DNA of 64,000 bases, from the NCBI RefSeq assembly GCF_947623445.1, contig NC_135240.1, forward strand, positions 248,001-312,000, read 5' to 3'. This document shows, in pieces, positions 33,600 through 45,584 of the stretch (position 1 is the first letter of the stretch; each line of letters starts with the position of its first letter). The DNA comes from Clavelina lepadiformis (lineage: Eukaryota; Chordata; Ascidiacea; Aplousobranchia; Clavelinidae). The notes beneath the pieces are model-generated. The model was not told the DNA's origin. It was given only the letters and a program-made list of their open reading frames with translations, and searched no databases. A program made the translations under genes and the position numbers.

Positions 33600-34455
33600 T
33601 CACTTGGGGTGACCAGTGTTTAGTGAAAAGACGTTCTTGTCTGAAACCGATTTGACATAAGCTGGCCTAAGGCATGTTCTGCTTGAGTGTTTCATCCATG
33701 CTAGGTCTACAACTTCCGGTTTATCTTCTGTTGCCGGCAAACCTAAGATACTCTGCAAGCAAACGGTCTAATTAAAAAAAACAAGCTCCAAAATGTCAAC
33801 CACTTTGAATGATTAAGGTGCACTTTTCACAATGACGTTATATTACTAAAAAAAGATTGCGATACATTACATAATACACAATAACAAGAAATGATTTCTT
33901 TTCTTACCTCTACCGACTCCAATTCTTCATCTGAGGTATCTTTATCCAACTTATTCTCGTGAGTGTTAGAATCAATATCAAACACTGACGCGGGTAGAGT
34001 TTGTGAAGAACTTTCGATCCCTTCAAAGTTGGACGATGGCATATTACCAGCTAGAAATACAATAATAATGATATATTTTTTACGAAAATCAGCAAAGTTT
34101 ATTCTATTTTTAATAACTGTACATTGATTTGTAAATGTACATACGTTCAAATGTGCAGCAGGTTAATACACATGCGTGTTATGTGACATAAAATACAGAT
34201 AATTATGGAAGAAACCCATAAAACATTAAAGTTAAGCAGTAGAATTTTTATTGTAAACCTAAACAAAATATGCTCGTACCTAGATTATGTTGCAATATGA
34301 TAGAGTTTATGAATAAATCATCATCTTCAAGATCAGGCAAAGGGGAAATTTTTCGTCGCTTTCTATTGGTAACGTCGTTCTTCATGTAATCGCAATGAAT
34401 ACGCTTTTCCATTGCAACAGTCCCGTTGAGAGAATCAGTAAATTTATTCAAAAAT
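33600..34455 (-). CDS. Unrecognised protein, three phase-compatible exons (3' part of a gene)
   Basis: Minus-strand exons: 34455-34280, 34050-33908 and 33752-33600 (stop TGA). All introns are GT/AG and the phases (1, 0) match. The first exon has MKNDVTNRKRRKISPLPDL (a basic stretch like a nuclear localisation signal) then an acidic EDDDLFINS; the second is acidic and Ser-rich (SNFEGIESSSQTLPAS, KDTSDEELESVE); the third has LPATEDKPEVVDLAWMKHSS and ends GHPK-stop. About 157 residues are visible; the 5' end is not identified. No known domain is recognised. The charged layout suggests a nuclear protein, but that is a guess. Confidence 0.5.
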
Positions 34456-34459
34456 CTAT

Positions 34460-36160
34460 AGAAACAAAAAAGTTAGCTTTAAAAACTATTGCAAAATCAT
34501 AAACCATTAAAACTATTTAAACTGAAGTTTGCTCTGACGCACCGAACTCGTCAAAGTTCGAAGCCTAGCGATAGAGTAATTGTACAATATGAGTAACAGT
34601 TGCAATGTGAATCAGTTTCCACTATCATTGCAATGATGGAGGTAAAACGTATTCAACAGCTATCTAATATCTATAGCCTAACTTTCCGGGTATCGTTTTT
34701 TTTCAATTTTAGAAACAAAACTAAATCTATAACACTTCATTTATTATGTAAGAATTATATGCCAGCAATACGGCAATAATAGCCAAACACAGCGCATGGC
34801 CTGAGACCTCGCTACACAAAGTGATATATTTCCTTTCACGAGTAAAGTTAATGTGAGCGGCAAATGCTGAATATAACTCAGTCTCCGGTAAACCTACTGG
34901 CAACTTTTTAACTAAGGTCAATATGTACTATAACCTACTATAGTTCTTTGCAAAAAACTTTAAAACCAAAATGTTTCAGACATAACCTTCTTACTTCGCC
35001 TTCCCTCAAAAACACAATGACACAGTGACACGACTGGTTGCTGTATATGTTGGCAGAAAAGTAGAAAACAGACCTAAATCGATGCGATAAAGCAATAAGA
35101 TTGCGATAAATAAGTAAGAACATTAACATGAGAGTCAAGGAAAAACAGTTTGATGTAGATAAGAAGGAAATCTGCTTACATTGAACAATGACAATCGATG
35201 TAAGTTGGACTTATAATCGCTTGTTTTGGACTGTGTAAGCCATTTTTAAAGTTCACTCGCAAAAAGAAGCTGCTTTCATGTAGTTGTTTAATTACGGGGA
35301 TCTTAAACAAGGTACTTAAAATCGCACATTTAGAGAGTTTTCGACACCTTAAGCAACCCTCGTAAAATTCTTATTCGTCTGAACAAAATATAATATTATT
35401 GGCAAAAAAATTAAATATTAACAACGCAATTTAAGAAATACCTTTGCTGTGTTTGTAAATGTAGATAAAGCTTTTTGTTTTGAAACGGGGAAGGTTGAAG
35501 GGCTTTAACTTATTACATCCCAGCTAAACTTTTATCAGGGGAAGTCCTAGTGCAGAATTTCATCGTTCAAAATATTTTCAACGTTTTAGTATTTCGGAAA
35601 AATTCAATCATTGGAGGAGTCACGCTGCATTTTTATGGCTATTGTTTCTACTACAAAGAAAAAGGTCCTGATCCTTTCTGCATATGGCACCGCACCTGAG
35701 CAATTTGCTGCAACTTTCAACATTTAACGCAGCAAATGGCAGATTATACACATCTACAATGAACGACAGAGATTATTCGATCAACATTTTTCATCATTTA
35801 TTACTTTTTAAGAAATTAGCGTCATGTGCCCGGCTATTGTCGTATGTTCTCTAGAAACCAGTATAATTCCAACCGCAATAGATGAATGTCTAAGCCGAAA
35901 TCGAGTTAAATACACGCTGTTATGATTACATCCTATTTACACATACTACCTCGATAAACAATGTCATCTAATCGCTATAAAATACACATAGTTCGTTGCC
36001 ATATCTCAAACAATACTGCACCACAAAGCCTATATATATAAAGGAATACACTTCGTTGCTTTTTTTTACACTAATAATTAAACATTTTAACGCATCTAAA
36101 GGATACAGGTTCTTTTAGATTTTAGAATATTAAACAGCAGTTAATATAATTATTCATCGA
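34460..36160. other. Stretch without a supported gene
   Basis: AT-rich. A 64-codon frame (34,727-34,921, minus) lacks splice or domain support. The segment 35,930-36,175 is one of three copies of a shared non-coding element (see 49,285-49,545 and 60,335-60,595). Confidence 0.4.
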
Positions 36161-36175
36161 ATATGTTTCTAAACC
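35930..36175. repeat. Shared about 260-bp element, copy 1
   Basis: It contains tttacacatactacctcgat, cgttgccatatctcaaac and aacattttaacgcatct. Diverged copies are at 49,285-49,545 and 60,335-60,595. On the minus strand each copy lies just after a different short coding end, like a shared 3' UTR. Confidence 0.65.
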
Positions 36176-36408
36176 GTTTTCTTATTCTCAAACGCTTCGT
36201 TTTTTTCAACAGCGAGTACGATTTTTTCATCTGTAATATCTTTTTCAAATGCTGAAACATCATTTTCTATATGGTTACGTGTAGCATACAGTAAACTTTT
36301 TTCTAAACGACTCGTATTTAAAAGTTCTGGTCGAATTGTATGCGCATACGACCTCTCTCTATCCATATGCGATGCATAAGCGCTGTGTAAACTGCGGTTG
36401 ATGACCAT
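36170..36408 (-). CDS. Unrecognised ORF of 79 residues (possible terminal exon)
   Basis: It reads RPELLNTSRLEKSLLYATRN and then an acidic part ending ENKKTV-stop. An acceptor-like caaccgcag precedes SLHSAYASHMDRERS. It sits directly upstream (minus strand) of the shared 260-bp element. Function unknown; it may be a 3' exon. Confidence 0.3.
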
Positions 36409-36574
36409 ATTTTCTTAGATTTATTTTTACCAAGAAAATTTTTCCGATTCCAATTACTAAAATCTTTACTGCTAGATGGAATATCTAAGCATTACCTTTA
36501 TTATAACGCGCAATGTTTTGTCGCAATGTTAACCTCTAAGTTTAGTTGTCCCAAACACAACCTCCAATTTTGGT

Positions 36575-36845
36575 AATATTTACTTCGTGCAATTTGATAC
36601 CCGTTTTCGCTGCGAGATACATTTGGTAATTGTTACTTCGTGCAACTTTTCACTCGTATAAATTGCGAGATACATTTGTTAATTTTTACTTCGTGCAATT
36701 TATTACCCTTATACGTTTCGTTATACATTTGGTAATTTTTACTTCGTGCAATTTGATGACCGTATAGGCTAAACTGCAAGATACATTTGGTAAATTTTAC
36801 TTCGTGCAATTTGTCACCCGTATAAGTTGCGAGATACATTTGGTT
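36575..36845 (-). repeat. 53-bp minisatellite, about 5 units (inverted copy)
   Basis: Reverse complement of 11,950-12,240 with a few substitutions. Units read ttacttcgtgcaatttg on the plus strand. Confidence 0.85.
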
Positions 36846-37762
36846 ACGTTAATCACAATCACGTTAATCACAATCACGTGTTCGTATCCAGCAGAAACTT
36901 TTTCTGCCGTTTTGTTTGATTGAAATTGAGGTATATTATTTTACCCGCTGAGATCTATATAACAAATTAAACGTTTTGCATGAAACTGTTAATAAAATGT
37001 ACTTAAACGTTTTGGTCGAAGTAAGTTAATGGTGAAAATAGTCCCAAAAACATCCTATTTTCAAAAACCATAAAAAGTAATAAATAACCGTAGTCCTTAG
37101 AAATATAGCCAATTATTAAGGACCTGTAGTACAATTTCATTTCAAGGTCACCATAGTGAAGAGGGGGAAATCTTCTTTAAGAATCTGCAATAAAAAATTC
37201 ACACCTCTTCCGGCAACAATCAGCAGAATTGACGTGAAACATTTAATAAATTCAGCATTTTTTACGTTTTTGGGGTATTATCGCATTTCTTAGTACACCT
37301 CACGTTTTTTGTGAATTTCGGAACTTTCCGGTTCCATCATTTCATTTTTTTTTTATTTTTTTTTTGTGATTCGTGGTTATTTCGTTTATTGTATTCATCA
37401 TAATTCCAAAAACATCATCGACTCACTCGCACAACGACAACATAAAAATGTCACTCCCATTGAGTTGTCAAATTTGTTGAAAATTGTCAAAATTGTCAAA
37501 ATTGTCAAAATTGTCAAAATTCCATTGAAAAAAGGAATTCTCGCTTGGCGTCACCCAAGCGTATAAAACTCATGACACGAGAAAAAGGTCATTTTTAGAA
37601 GCACACGTAATAATGCAGCTCTATGACAACACAAGCAAAGCAGCACTGCAACTTCGAATATGATTGACACGATGTGAAGAGAGTAGCCGATGTGCTTGAA
37701 ACATTAATAGTTGTAGCCTCGACCAAAGCCACCTCGGACCATACCAGGGGGCGGGCCACTCA

Positions 37763-38206
37763 TTCCTGGCAGGGTCCAAAACCGCCCCGCTGCGGTGCCA
37801 TTGTGCCCGGGGCTGGTCCACCAACCCCATGCATAGGTCCCTGTAATCCCGCCGTTGGACCACCGGGGCCACCCATACCGCGACCAGCAGCTCGTCCAGC
37901 GCCTGGTCCGCGACTTGAACCTCCCGGCACGCCGAGTCCTTTCCCTGATGGAGGCGGTCCTTCAACCGACATCGACACCAGATGTTCTCCGCGTAGAAGC
38001 ACAAGCCCCAGAGTCCTTTTCTCCTCTCTGTCAGTGGAACCTTTCTTGGGTCGAATCCGACGGAACTCGTCACAATCAACAAGAATTAGGTTCATGTGTT
38101 TATCAAAAGCTTTGAAGGTGCCGATGAAAGTGCGACCATCCTGCAGAATGCATCGCATACGGTAATTGATATGATTGTTTAACTTTGAACCTCCGCGAGG
38201 TGGCAT
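37763..38206 (-). pseudogene. SNRPB: SNRPB retrocopy, second copy with C-terminal frameshift
   Basis: Both Sm motifs are identical to those of the copy at 10.6 kb. A one-base loss near 37,775 changes GGFGPPPGM to [12 protein letters not shown], so the protein is 148 residues and lacks the final PPPGM/RG tail. The 5' side is cut about 15 bp upstream of the ATG. The Sm fold itself would be complete. Confidence 0.8.
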
Positions 38207-38226
38207 TGTAAATGTCCAGAGCTTAC

Positions 38227-38763
38227 CATTTTAAATTTTAAATACGTCACTGGTTGACTTTTATATAAATTTTGCTGCAGAATATTTTCATTATTAGCGA
38301 TTTATCGTTATTTATATTGCTAGGTCTAATTACAGTAAAGATCAATTACTTGTGTGGCCGAATACTTCCGGTTTGAGGTTGCTGTAAATTTTCCGCGACC
38401 TCCGGCCAACTTCCAAACCCGCTGTATTGCTTTAGCTGCAGAGGAACTTGTAAGATTTTTTCCCTTATGGGGAAAAACCATCTTACACTCTTCTCCGTTG
38501 AATCTGACAAGGTTATCCAGCCCTTTCTTCAACCATTCTGGCATTACAATAGTTGCATCCCCATATGTTGAGAATGTTTTGTGACCGCGCACCTGCATTA
38601 AAAACATCCTTTTTTAATAGAGTTCTACATGAAAGGAAATTGTGGTGACTTACACGAACAATCCATCGTTTTTTCTCGGTCGGATAGCCAAACATTAGCT
38701 CTTCAACGAGCATATTGCGCACCGCACTTGTCCGTTGCGAGTTTTCAATTATCAGATAAGCCA
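38227..38763 (-). pseudogene. YR gene fragment: exon 9 (part) and exon 10, inverted
   Basis: Reverse complement of 5,877-6,410. It contains the recombinase core: ENSQRTSAVRNM, HKTFSTYG and TSNRKYSAT are all present. At 38,763 exon 9 breaks inside the MAYL codons and MULE sequence begins; at 38,227 it joins the SNRPB segment. Confidence 0.85.
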
Positions 38764-40741
38764 TGGTACTACGACACCTTATCGAAAGACACTTTATCGA
38801 AAGACACTTTATCGAACGACACCTGATCGAAACGACAGCTGATTGAAAGACACTTTATCGAACGACAGTTAATCGAGCCGACAGTTGATCGAACGACACT
38901 TTATCGAAATGACAGCTGATCGAACGACACTTTATCGAACCGACAGTTAATCAAAACGGCAGTTGATCGAACGACACTTTATCGAACCGACAGTTCAAGC
39001 AAGATTTTTGCGAGTTTCTCAAACATTGAAACAATGGGCCATTGTGATGTGCGGTCTTTGTAATGGTGTGCATTAATGATTGTCATGTATATATCATAAA
39101 GTTGACGATCTATATTTTATATTTGTATCATAAAGTGTTCGATTTCGCATGGCGGCCGGCCCGCCCACATATTAATAAGATATCACAAAAATACGCACGA
39201 GAATTACTAAGTACGAGATTGTCTGTACAGTAGACTAGACTAGTCATTATAGATACAAAGAGTAAGGAATTGAAGGCAAAATAGACTTTAGACTTTGACT
39301 CTAGCCGTAACAATAGACTTTGAAATGGCAGCATATAATGCTCTTTCTTCCAGTTTCCCTCGGGCAGAAATTCTCGGCTGTCTTTTCCATTTTGGCCAAT
39401 GTAGCTTCCGGAAAATGCAGGCTCTCTCTCTGCAGCGGTGGTTCAATGAAGATGCAGAGCACGCCCTTCGCATAAAATGCTTCCAGGCACTGGCATTCGT
39501 TCCGCCCGACGACGTTGTACAACGGTTCGAGGACTTCCTGGCCACGTTCAGTGACGACGATGAGCAGCACTTGTCTGAATACATTGACTATTTTGAAACT
39601 ACTTGGATTGGACGATTGTGTCGCAGGAATCGTCGTCAACCTCTATTTCCTATCCGGTGTTGGAGTGTTTTCCACCGGGTTCAAGATGACCTTCCAAGAA
39701 CGAATAATAGCATTGAAGGATGGCACAATGCGTTCAGCAAGCGTGTCTCATCATCCCATCCGACGCTTCGAAGACTCGTCAAAAAAATTAAGCGGGAACA
39801 AGGTTCCAACAAAAGGTTAATTGAGCAATTGAGTGCTGGAATCGATGGCCCACCTCGGAAGAAGCGCTACGACGCTGTCAACCAACGGCTGAAGAGCATA
39901 GTTGAAAATTATGACTCAACAAATATGGACATAAAAAGTTATCTTCGAGCAATTGCACACAACTTGTAATTAAATGAATGCGATTGAAATGTGCACTTCG
40001 TCAGTTGTCGTTCTTTTAACAGTGCATATCGTCAGTTGTTTCAATAAATTGTGGATCTTTTAACCCTATCCTAACCAGGCTCGCGAGTTTACTAAAAAAA
40101 CTAAGTGTGGCCAACCCCGCACACACATTTGCAATCGTTAATTACTAGAAACCTATGCGTCGTAGACTGATGAGATTATTACAGGTTAGTAGAAACATCA
40201 TCTGGCTTCCTGTATACATCATAATTGTAAAACTAAAGAAAGTGAATTTAGTGTAAATTAGGTATTTCTAAAAGTGACACATTTCTATAAATTCTTCTTG
40301 TTACGCCGCGCCCCCGCTGTGAAAAGAGAACGAAAAAGAATAGTTAGTCAAGTTATTGGTGCGTAAATGAGTAATACGTTTCAATGCGGAGAGAGAGAAA
40401 AATTATATAAATATCACAATATCTCAAAAATTACAAAATCCAACTTTATCAAACAAACATGGATGACCCATTGTTTCAATGTTTGAGAAAGACGCAAAAA
40501 TCTTGCTTGAACTGTCGGTTCGATAAAGTGTCGTTCGATCAACTGTCGTTTTGATTAACTGTCGGTTCGATAAAGTGTCGTTTGATCAACTGTCGGTTCG
40601 ATAAAGTGTCGTTCGATCAACTGTCGTTTCGATCAGGTGTCGTTTCGATCAGGTCTCGTTCGATTAAGTGTCTTTCGACAAAGTGTCGTTCGATTAAGTG
40701 TCCTTCGATAAAGTGTCTTTCGATAAGGTGTCGCGTCACGA
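38764..40741. mobile_element. MULE-type DNA transposon with repetitive long terminal inverted repeats
   Basis: The left end (38,771-39,041) and right end (40,461-40,736) are inverted repeats of about 270 bp. They begin cgacaccttatcgaaagaca and contain many short units such as ttatcgaacgacac and cagttgatcgaa, continuing to caaacattgaaacaatgg. The interior encodes part of a MULE transposase. No target-site duplication is visible, because the two flanks come from different loci (YR exon 9 on the left, cyclin E exon C on the right). Confidence 0.85.
39295..39969 (+). pseudogene. MULE transposase, C-terminal part (224 residues)
   Basis: It reads TIDFEMAAYNAL, then the C/H motif GCLFHFGQC, and NNSIEGWHNAFSKR, all features of the MULE/MuDR transposase. 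The Asp of TIDFE corresponds to the second catalytic acidic residue. The N-terminal half, including the first Asp and any zinc finger, is missing (the full-length family is about 500 residues or more), so it cannot act alone. The visible ORF is uninterrupted and stops at 39,969. Confidence 0.82.
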
Positions 40742-40775
40742 TCATTAGCTACTTTAACGTAAGTGAAAAACACGG

Positions 40776-41463
40776 TAAAAAGCGGATGACGGAGCATTGT
40801 CGGCGAAAGCGGCGTGAGCTGTCTGAAGATAAACGTTTAGCCAGGACACCACTGTGACTGGGGAAAGCGACCACTTGAGTGTGCTAAGGATTAACAATTC
40901 CTGGGATATGATTTCTTCCTCCGTGCAAGCTCCATCGGTGACGTAGGCAAAGTCTGTTAACTTCGGGGGATAGATTTCCTATAGAGACACAAAAGTTTAG
41001 CAAAGACCAATATTTAGAAATCATTTCTCCTAAATACTGTTTACCTGCGTGAATATAGGTTCTTCAAATAAATTTTATTCAAAAAAATGACAAACTTACT
41101 TATAATTTCGCGGCGATAAATAAGGCGGTGACACCGACAAGCTGTAACCTCGTTTTGTGAATGTTGGTTGTGTTGTAAAGATATCGTTCAATGCAGTCGA
41201 TCGCTAAATAAAACGTCTCCCGGTGTAAAGTATACACCTCTGATACCTGCAAAGAGACACACTAGCGTTAGACAAGATACTTTCCATTATCTTGCTTTCC
41301 CTTAGAGTTTAGAAGTTGAGTTGCTACCTCCATTAACTAGTCTAGCGGGATGGTGCGCACTAGAGGTTGCAAATCTTCGTGTCTCAACAAGTAAGCGCTG
41401 TTTCGGTAATAAAGCGAATCTTTGTCGACCATCGAGCGCCATAATTCGTCAGAGTCGGCCCAG
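40776..41463 (-). pseudogene. CCNE: Cyclin E fragment, copy 2 (inverted, exons A, B, part of C)
   Basis: Exon A 41463-41328 with TAG at 41,339-41,337 in place of the conserved Trp; Pro replaces Leu just before it (TIPLD). Exon B 41246-41100 ends in TAA instead of the Glu codon, as in copy 3. Exon C starts at 40,978 ([16 protein letters not shown]) and is cut near 40,776, about 35 bp before the MULE. Three coding lesions make it a pseudogene. Confidence 0.85.
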
Positions 41464-42301
41464 CTGAAACAAACAAGACGATTAGAATGTGGGCTCTCAG
41501 ATTGAGAACAAAAATAACAACACATGTGGTTATGGTTAATGTGAAAGTTAAAATTGATGTTAATAACAGTCATATAACAAGATAAAGATATAAACAAGAG
41601 AAAATATAATAATGAAGTTGTTCAACTGGCCAAAACAACGGCGACCACAACAACCAAAACCATAGCATCTCATAACGAAATCCAATAAATGTCACAAAAT
41701 GTACATGGCTCTAACGTTCCTTACCTTTTCAAGTTTCAAAATTTGTCCTGAAATGTTGTACGAATTCGCGATGTATGCATAATCATGGTTGCTAACTTTT
41801 GCTCGCAATCTTGTCAAAGAACGATTTATCTTACAAACTTACAAAAACACTGCTTTCGATGACCACATTGACGCGGTACTCTTAGAAAACCCATTTTAAA
41901 AAACTGCCATTCCACACTCCACAGCTAATTACCATGTCACAGTCTCTCGAATACCTATAAAACGTGGACACGTGGTGGAAACAACAGACCTAGCTACCCG
42001 TGACTCGACACTCAAAATTCCGATGTGGCTACATTGGTATGAAGCCAGCTTGTTGAAGCAAGACTGACTTTCATTTTTCTCTCATGAAACCGACTGATCT
42101 TAGTGATCTAGTTAACTGTTTCATGCAAGAGGGCTTAATAACCCACTCTCTCTCTATCACGTTCTACAAAACGAGATGCTACATAACTTAGGCAAATAAA
42201 GGGTGGTAGCGAACAAAGAAGACCCAACAGCCAAGTCGGCGAAATTAAACTAAAGCTGAAACATAGCTTACGGCTCCGGCCCGGCCCTCCTTTGTCACGA
42301 A

Positions 42302-42662
42302 ACAAAAAGCGTGAAACTTGCCACGTAGGTGTCTCACGAGGCCATTCCAAGAAGTCAGCAACGTTTTGCAAAGTTCGCACTTGAAATCACCTTTCCCATT
42401 ATTTTTTTATCGTGCACGACTTTGCAGTGGCGCGATATGTTCGAATTCATGACACCACAGTATCTAGAACAGTTACTAACACCATTATGTCATTATTCTC
42501 GGAAATGTTTGGCTTTTGTTTTCTTTTACACATAGAAATCAAAAACAGCATTGAAAAGCTGAAGGTGTTTTAAATTATCTTCCATTCATACTTGAAAGCT
42601 GTTCGAAATAATAGTAGAACTTACGGACACTTTTTCTTCTTATTTTATCCAGTATTTGTCCG
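42302..42662 (-). pseudogene. YR gene fragment: exon 4 end and exon 5, inverted
   Basis: Reverse complement of about 3,520-3,875. It contains finger 2 (FKCELC...HLRGK) and breaks at the GKLHA position, where it joins the cyclin E upstream region exactly as at 56,450. On the other side it changes orientation at 42,662-42,710. Confidence 0.75.
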
Positions 42663-42704
42663 TCCCAATCGTAAGTTTTATATCGTAATCGTAATCGTAT
42701 TCGA

Positions 42705-45584
42705 AAAACGTCCCAATCGTAAGTTTTGGTAAACACACACAGTACGAAATGACTGTGCAGTAGAAAACACTCATGCAATGATTAACACAATTCCTCGCTA
42801 CATTTTACAGCAACAAACTAACTGCATCAACTGGAATAAAGTTTAAAACAACTTCAAACGCTTTTTAATGGGCCACGATGGGGGGGCACACGAAGAACGG
42901 GTAGCCCAAGATAAAGTATTACTTTTGCAAAATATAATAAAATACTGTGATTTCAAAACGTTGGAGTCCATTGACCTGGACACATATAAAGAGAAACATG
43001 TGCAGGTTAGGACGTTATATTAACTTTGATTAGTTACATACAAGATTTTTTGGATATACTACAGGTAGAATCTACTATGTAATATATTCATAGAATGTAT
43101 ATAAGCAAAGTAAAAGCGCACTGGAAAGCAAAGGTTTGAAGGTGAACATCATTAAAACCAAAGCGATGAGAATTGGTAGAAAATCGTTGAAGGGAGTAGT
43201 CGGTACTGTTGATCCATGCGGAATTTGTGGGAAGAGAGTAGGGAGAAATTCCATTCAATGCAGAAAGTGAAAGTACTGTATTGAGTGCATAAGAGAAGTT
43301 CAGGTAGGCCTATCAATGGAAGGCTGATGAGTGGAAGGACATGTGAACTTGGGAAGTAATGAGATCGAGCTTGTTAAGGAGTTTCGGTATTTAGGGGATA
43401 TGATAGGGAAAAATTACAGTACTGGCAGAGCAGTGACGGCAAGAATACGCGCTAGTTGGAAAACTTTTAAGGAATTGTCTGATACACTCTAGGGCAGACT
43501 ACTCTATACAAACCTAAAAGAAAGGCTGTGTAAAGCATGTGTAAGAAGTGTGATGTGCTACGTAGCTGAATGTTAGGCGATGAAGAAGGCTGATGTCAGG
43601 CGAATGCAGATGACAGAAATGAGGATTATTCGAATGATGTGTGGTAAGACACTACGAGATGGCATTACCAATGATGCGATAAGAAGGTGGACATGTGTTG
43701 AAGATATTGAAGAACATCTAAGAGGACATCGTCTGAGATGGTTGTGGAACGTTGAGCGAATGAATAAGTAGAGCTTAATAAGAAGAGTACAACATAAGAT
43801 GATTGCAGTAAAGGTGAAAACGGGAAGATCAAAGAAAACATGGGAAGAGACGGTGAAGGATGACAAGAGAAGGAAAGGTTTGAAGATCGAGGATGCCATC
43901 GACAGGGGAAAGTGTCGGCGTCGTTGCAGGCAACTGGTCGACTCTGAATTTGTTTCGGGATGAAGACTAGGCCTGAACAACATTCGAATGGAAGATGATT
44001 ATGTATATATGCAAAGTCTTAGCAAAAATAGTTGTATTTAAAAATAAACAAAAACCATCTTTCTTTATTTTAGAAATTACAAAATGAAAATAAAACTCCT
44101 TCGACATTCATATCCCACTCGAATGCCATGACGAGCTTCCTCAGCTTTTCATTACTGAAGAAGCTTCCATTGACCTTCAACGTGGGGGAAGCCCTTATTA
44201 ACCTCAAGAATCGAAGGGCATCCTACAGAAAATTTCTAAAAAGAAGGTGATTACAAGCGCTGCCTACATGTAGCCTTTCCACTCTTGGATGATTTACTCG
44301 TGTTGGTATCTAAAAACTAGTTTTGTTATTGCAATTAAAACTTCTGTGTTAAAAAATACGCGTTTGCTAACCACTCTTTATTACCTAAACTGTTGCGTTT
44401 TCTTGGAGGCAAGTTATTAAGGAGGCGGATCGCAGAAATGCGTTGGACCCGGCAGAAGTGAACAAAGTTATGACAAATCCACTTTTTCGTAATACTGCGC
44501 TAACCATAAAACGTAAATGACAGTTACAGTTGTTTTATATTTTTACATTATTTTAATTCTCGTTGAATGTGTAACTCACTATATAAAAAAATGCAGTATG
44601 GAGAAGAGACCCCGGAGCCGAGGTGAGAAAAGCCCATGGGGAAGTCCTCATGGCTTATTTGATAATTGAAAACTCGCAACGGACAAGTGCGGTGCGCAAT
44701 ATGCTCGTTGAAGAGCTAATGTTTGGCTATCCGACCGAGAAAAAACGATGGATTGTTCGTGTAAGTCACCACATTTTCCTTTCATGTAGAACTCTATTAA
44801 AAAAGGATGTTTTTAATGCAGGTGCGCGGTCACAAAACATTCTCAACATATGGGGATGCAACTATTGTAATGCCAGAATGGTTGAAGAAAGGGCTGGATA
44901 ACCTTGTCAGATTCAACGGAGAAGAGTGTAAGATGGTTTTTCCCCATAAGGGAAAAAATCTTACAAGTTCCTCTGCAGCTAAAGCAATACAGCGTGTTTG
45001 GAAGTTGGCCGGAGGTCGCGGAAAATTTACAGCAACCTCAAACCGGAAGTATTCGGCCACACAAGTAATTGATCTTTACTGTAATTAGACCTAGCAATAT
45101 AAATAACAATAAATCGCTAATAATGAAAATAATCTGCAGCAAAATTTATATAAAAGTCAACCAGTGACGTTTTTAAAATTTAAAATTTCCTATTAGGTTA
45201 GATCTAAGAGACCGGACCGCCGCCTTTTGGTGGCCAAGCATATGGCGCATAGCTCGAGCACACAAGAGAGATATTACGCGAACGACCTACAGAATGTAGA
45301 GGCTGAAGAAGCCTATGAAATCATGAAAGAAATAAGGGTAAGTTGTTCAAATCAACTTAAATGGGATTCCTCGGAATAAGTTTAAAAGTTTTAACTTTTT
45401 TGTGTGCATTACAAGTCTGATTCGCGAATAAATTCTATTCTTGGCAACGAAACAATTTCTTGTCGATGGCAAGTTTGATGTGAACACACGCTTCCTTCCG
45501 GCAAATGGTTGTCAGTAAAAAATTGAATTATATTTTTTAATCGCAGTCGTGCAGTTCGGCTGGTCGCACCGAAACAAAAGGCGC
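42705..45584 (+). pseudogene. YR gene copy: exon 5 (end) to exon 12 (start), with disabling changes
   Basis: Direct copy of 3,926-6,812. Exons: 6 at 42,811-43,005, 7 at 44,074-44,246, 8 at 44,406-44,512, 9 at 44,597-44,760, 10 at 44,822-45,064, 11 at 45,197-45,337. Exon 6 has TTA changed to TAA (VLNN to V-stop-NN), and the exon 8 acceptor is tg instead of ag (ttttcttggagg), so it cannot make the full protein. The recombinase core exons 9-11 stay open, with Glu for Gly in LVEELM. At 45,584 exon 12 joins a cyclin E upstream region. Confidence 0.82.
43100..44015 (+). pseudogene. Non-LTR retrotransposon fragment, second copy
   Basis: It is the counterpart of 4,325-5,240, carried within the duplicated YR intron. 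It has the same RRMQMTEMRIIRMMCGKTLR segment and shared stops; a short deletion near 43,208 (tgttgagtgttgatcc to tgttgatcc) distinguishes it. Confidence 0.75.

Larger units (their letters stand above)
36500..38222 (-). repeat. Inverted copy of the SNRPB segment (10.58-12.30 kb)
   Basis: Matching coordinates sum to about 48,800. The segment includes the minisatellite, the broken poly(A) tract, the SNRPB 3' UTR and ORF, and ends just upstream of the SNRPB start where it joins YR sequence. The other end falls at about 12,306/36,497. Confidence 0.85.

Noticed and set aside
38764-40741. Considering the repetitive MULE ends as a CRISPR array
   Set aside because: The units are contiguous or irregularly spaced, inverted at the two ends, and flank a transposase ORF.
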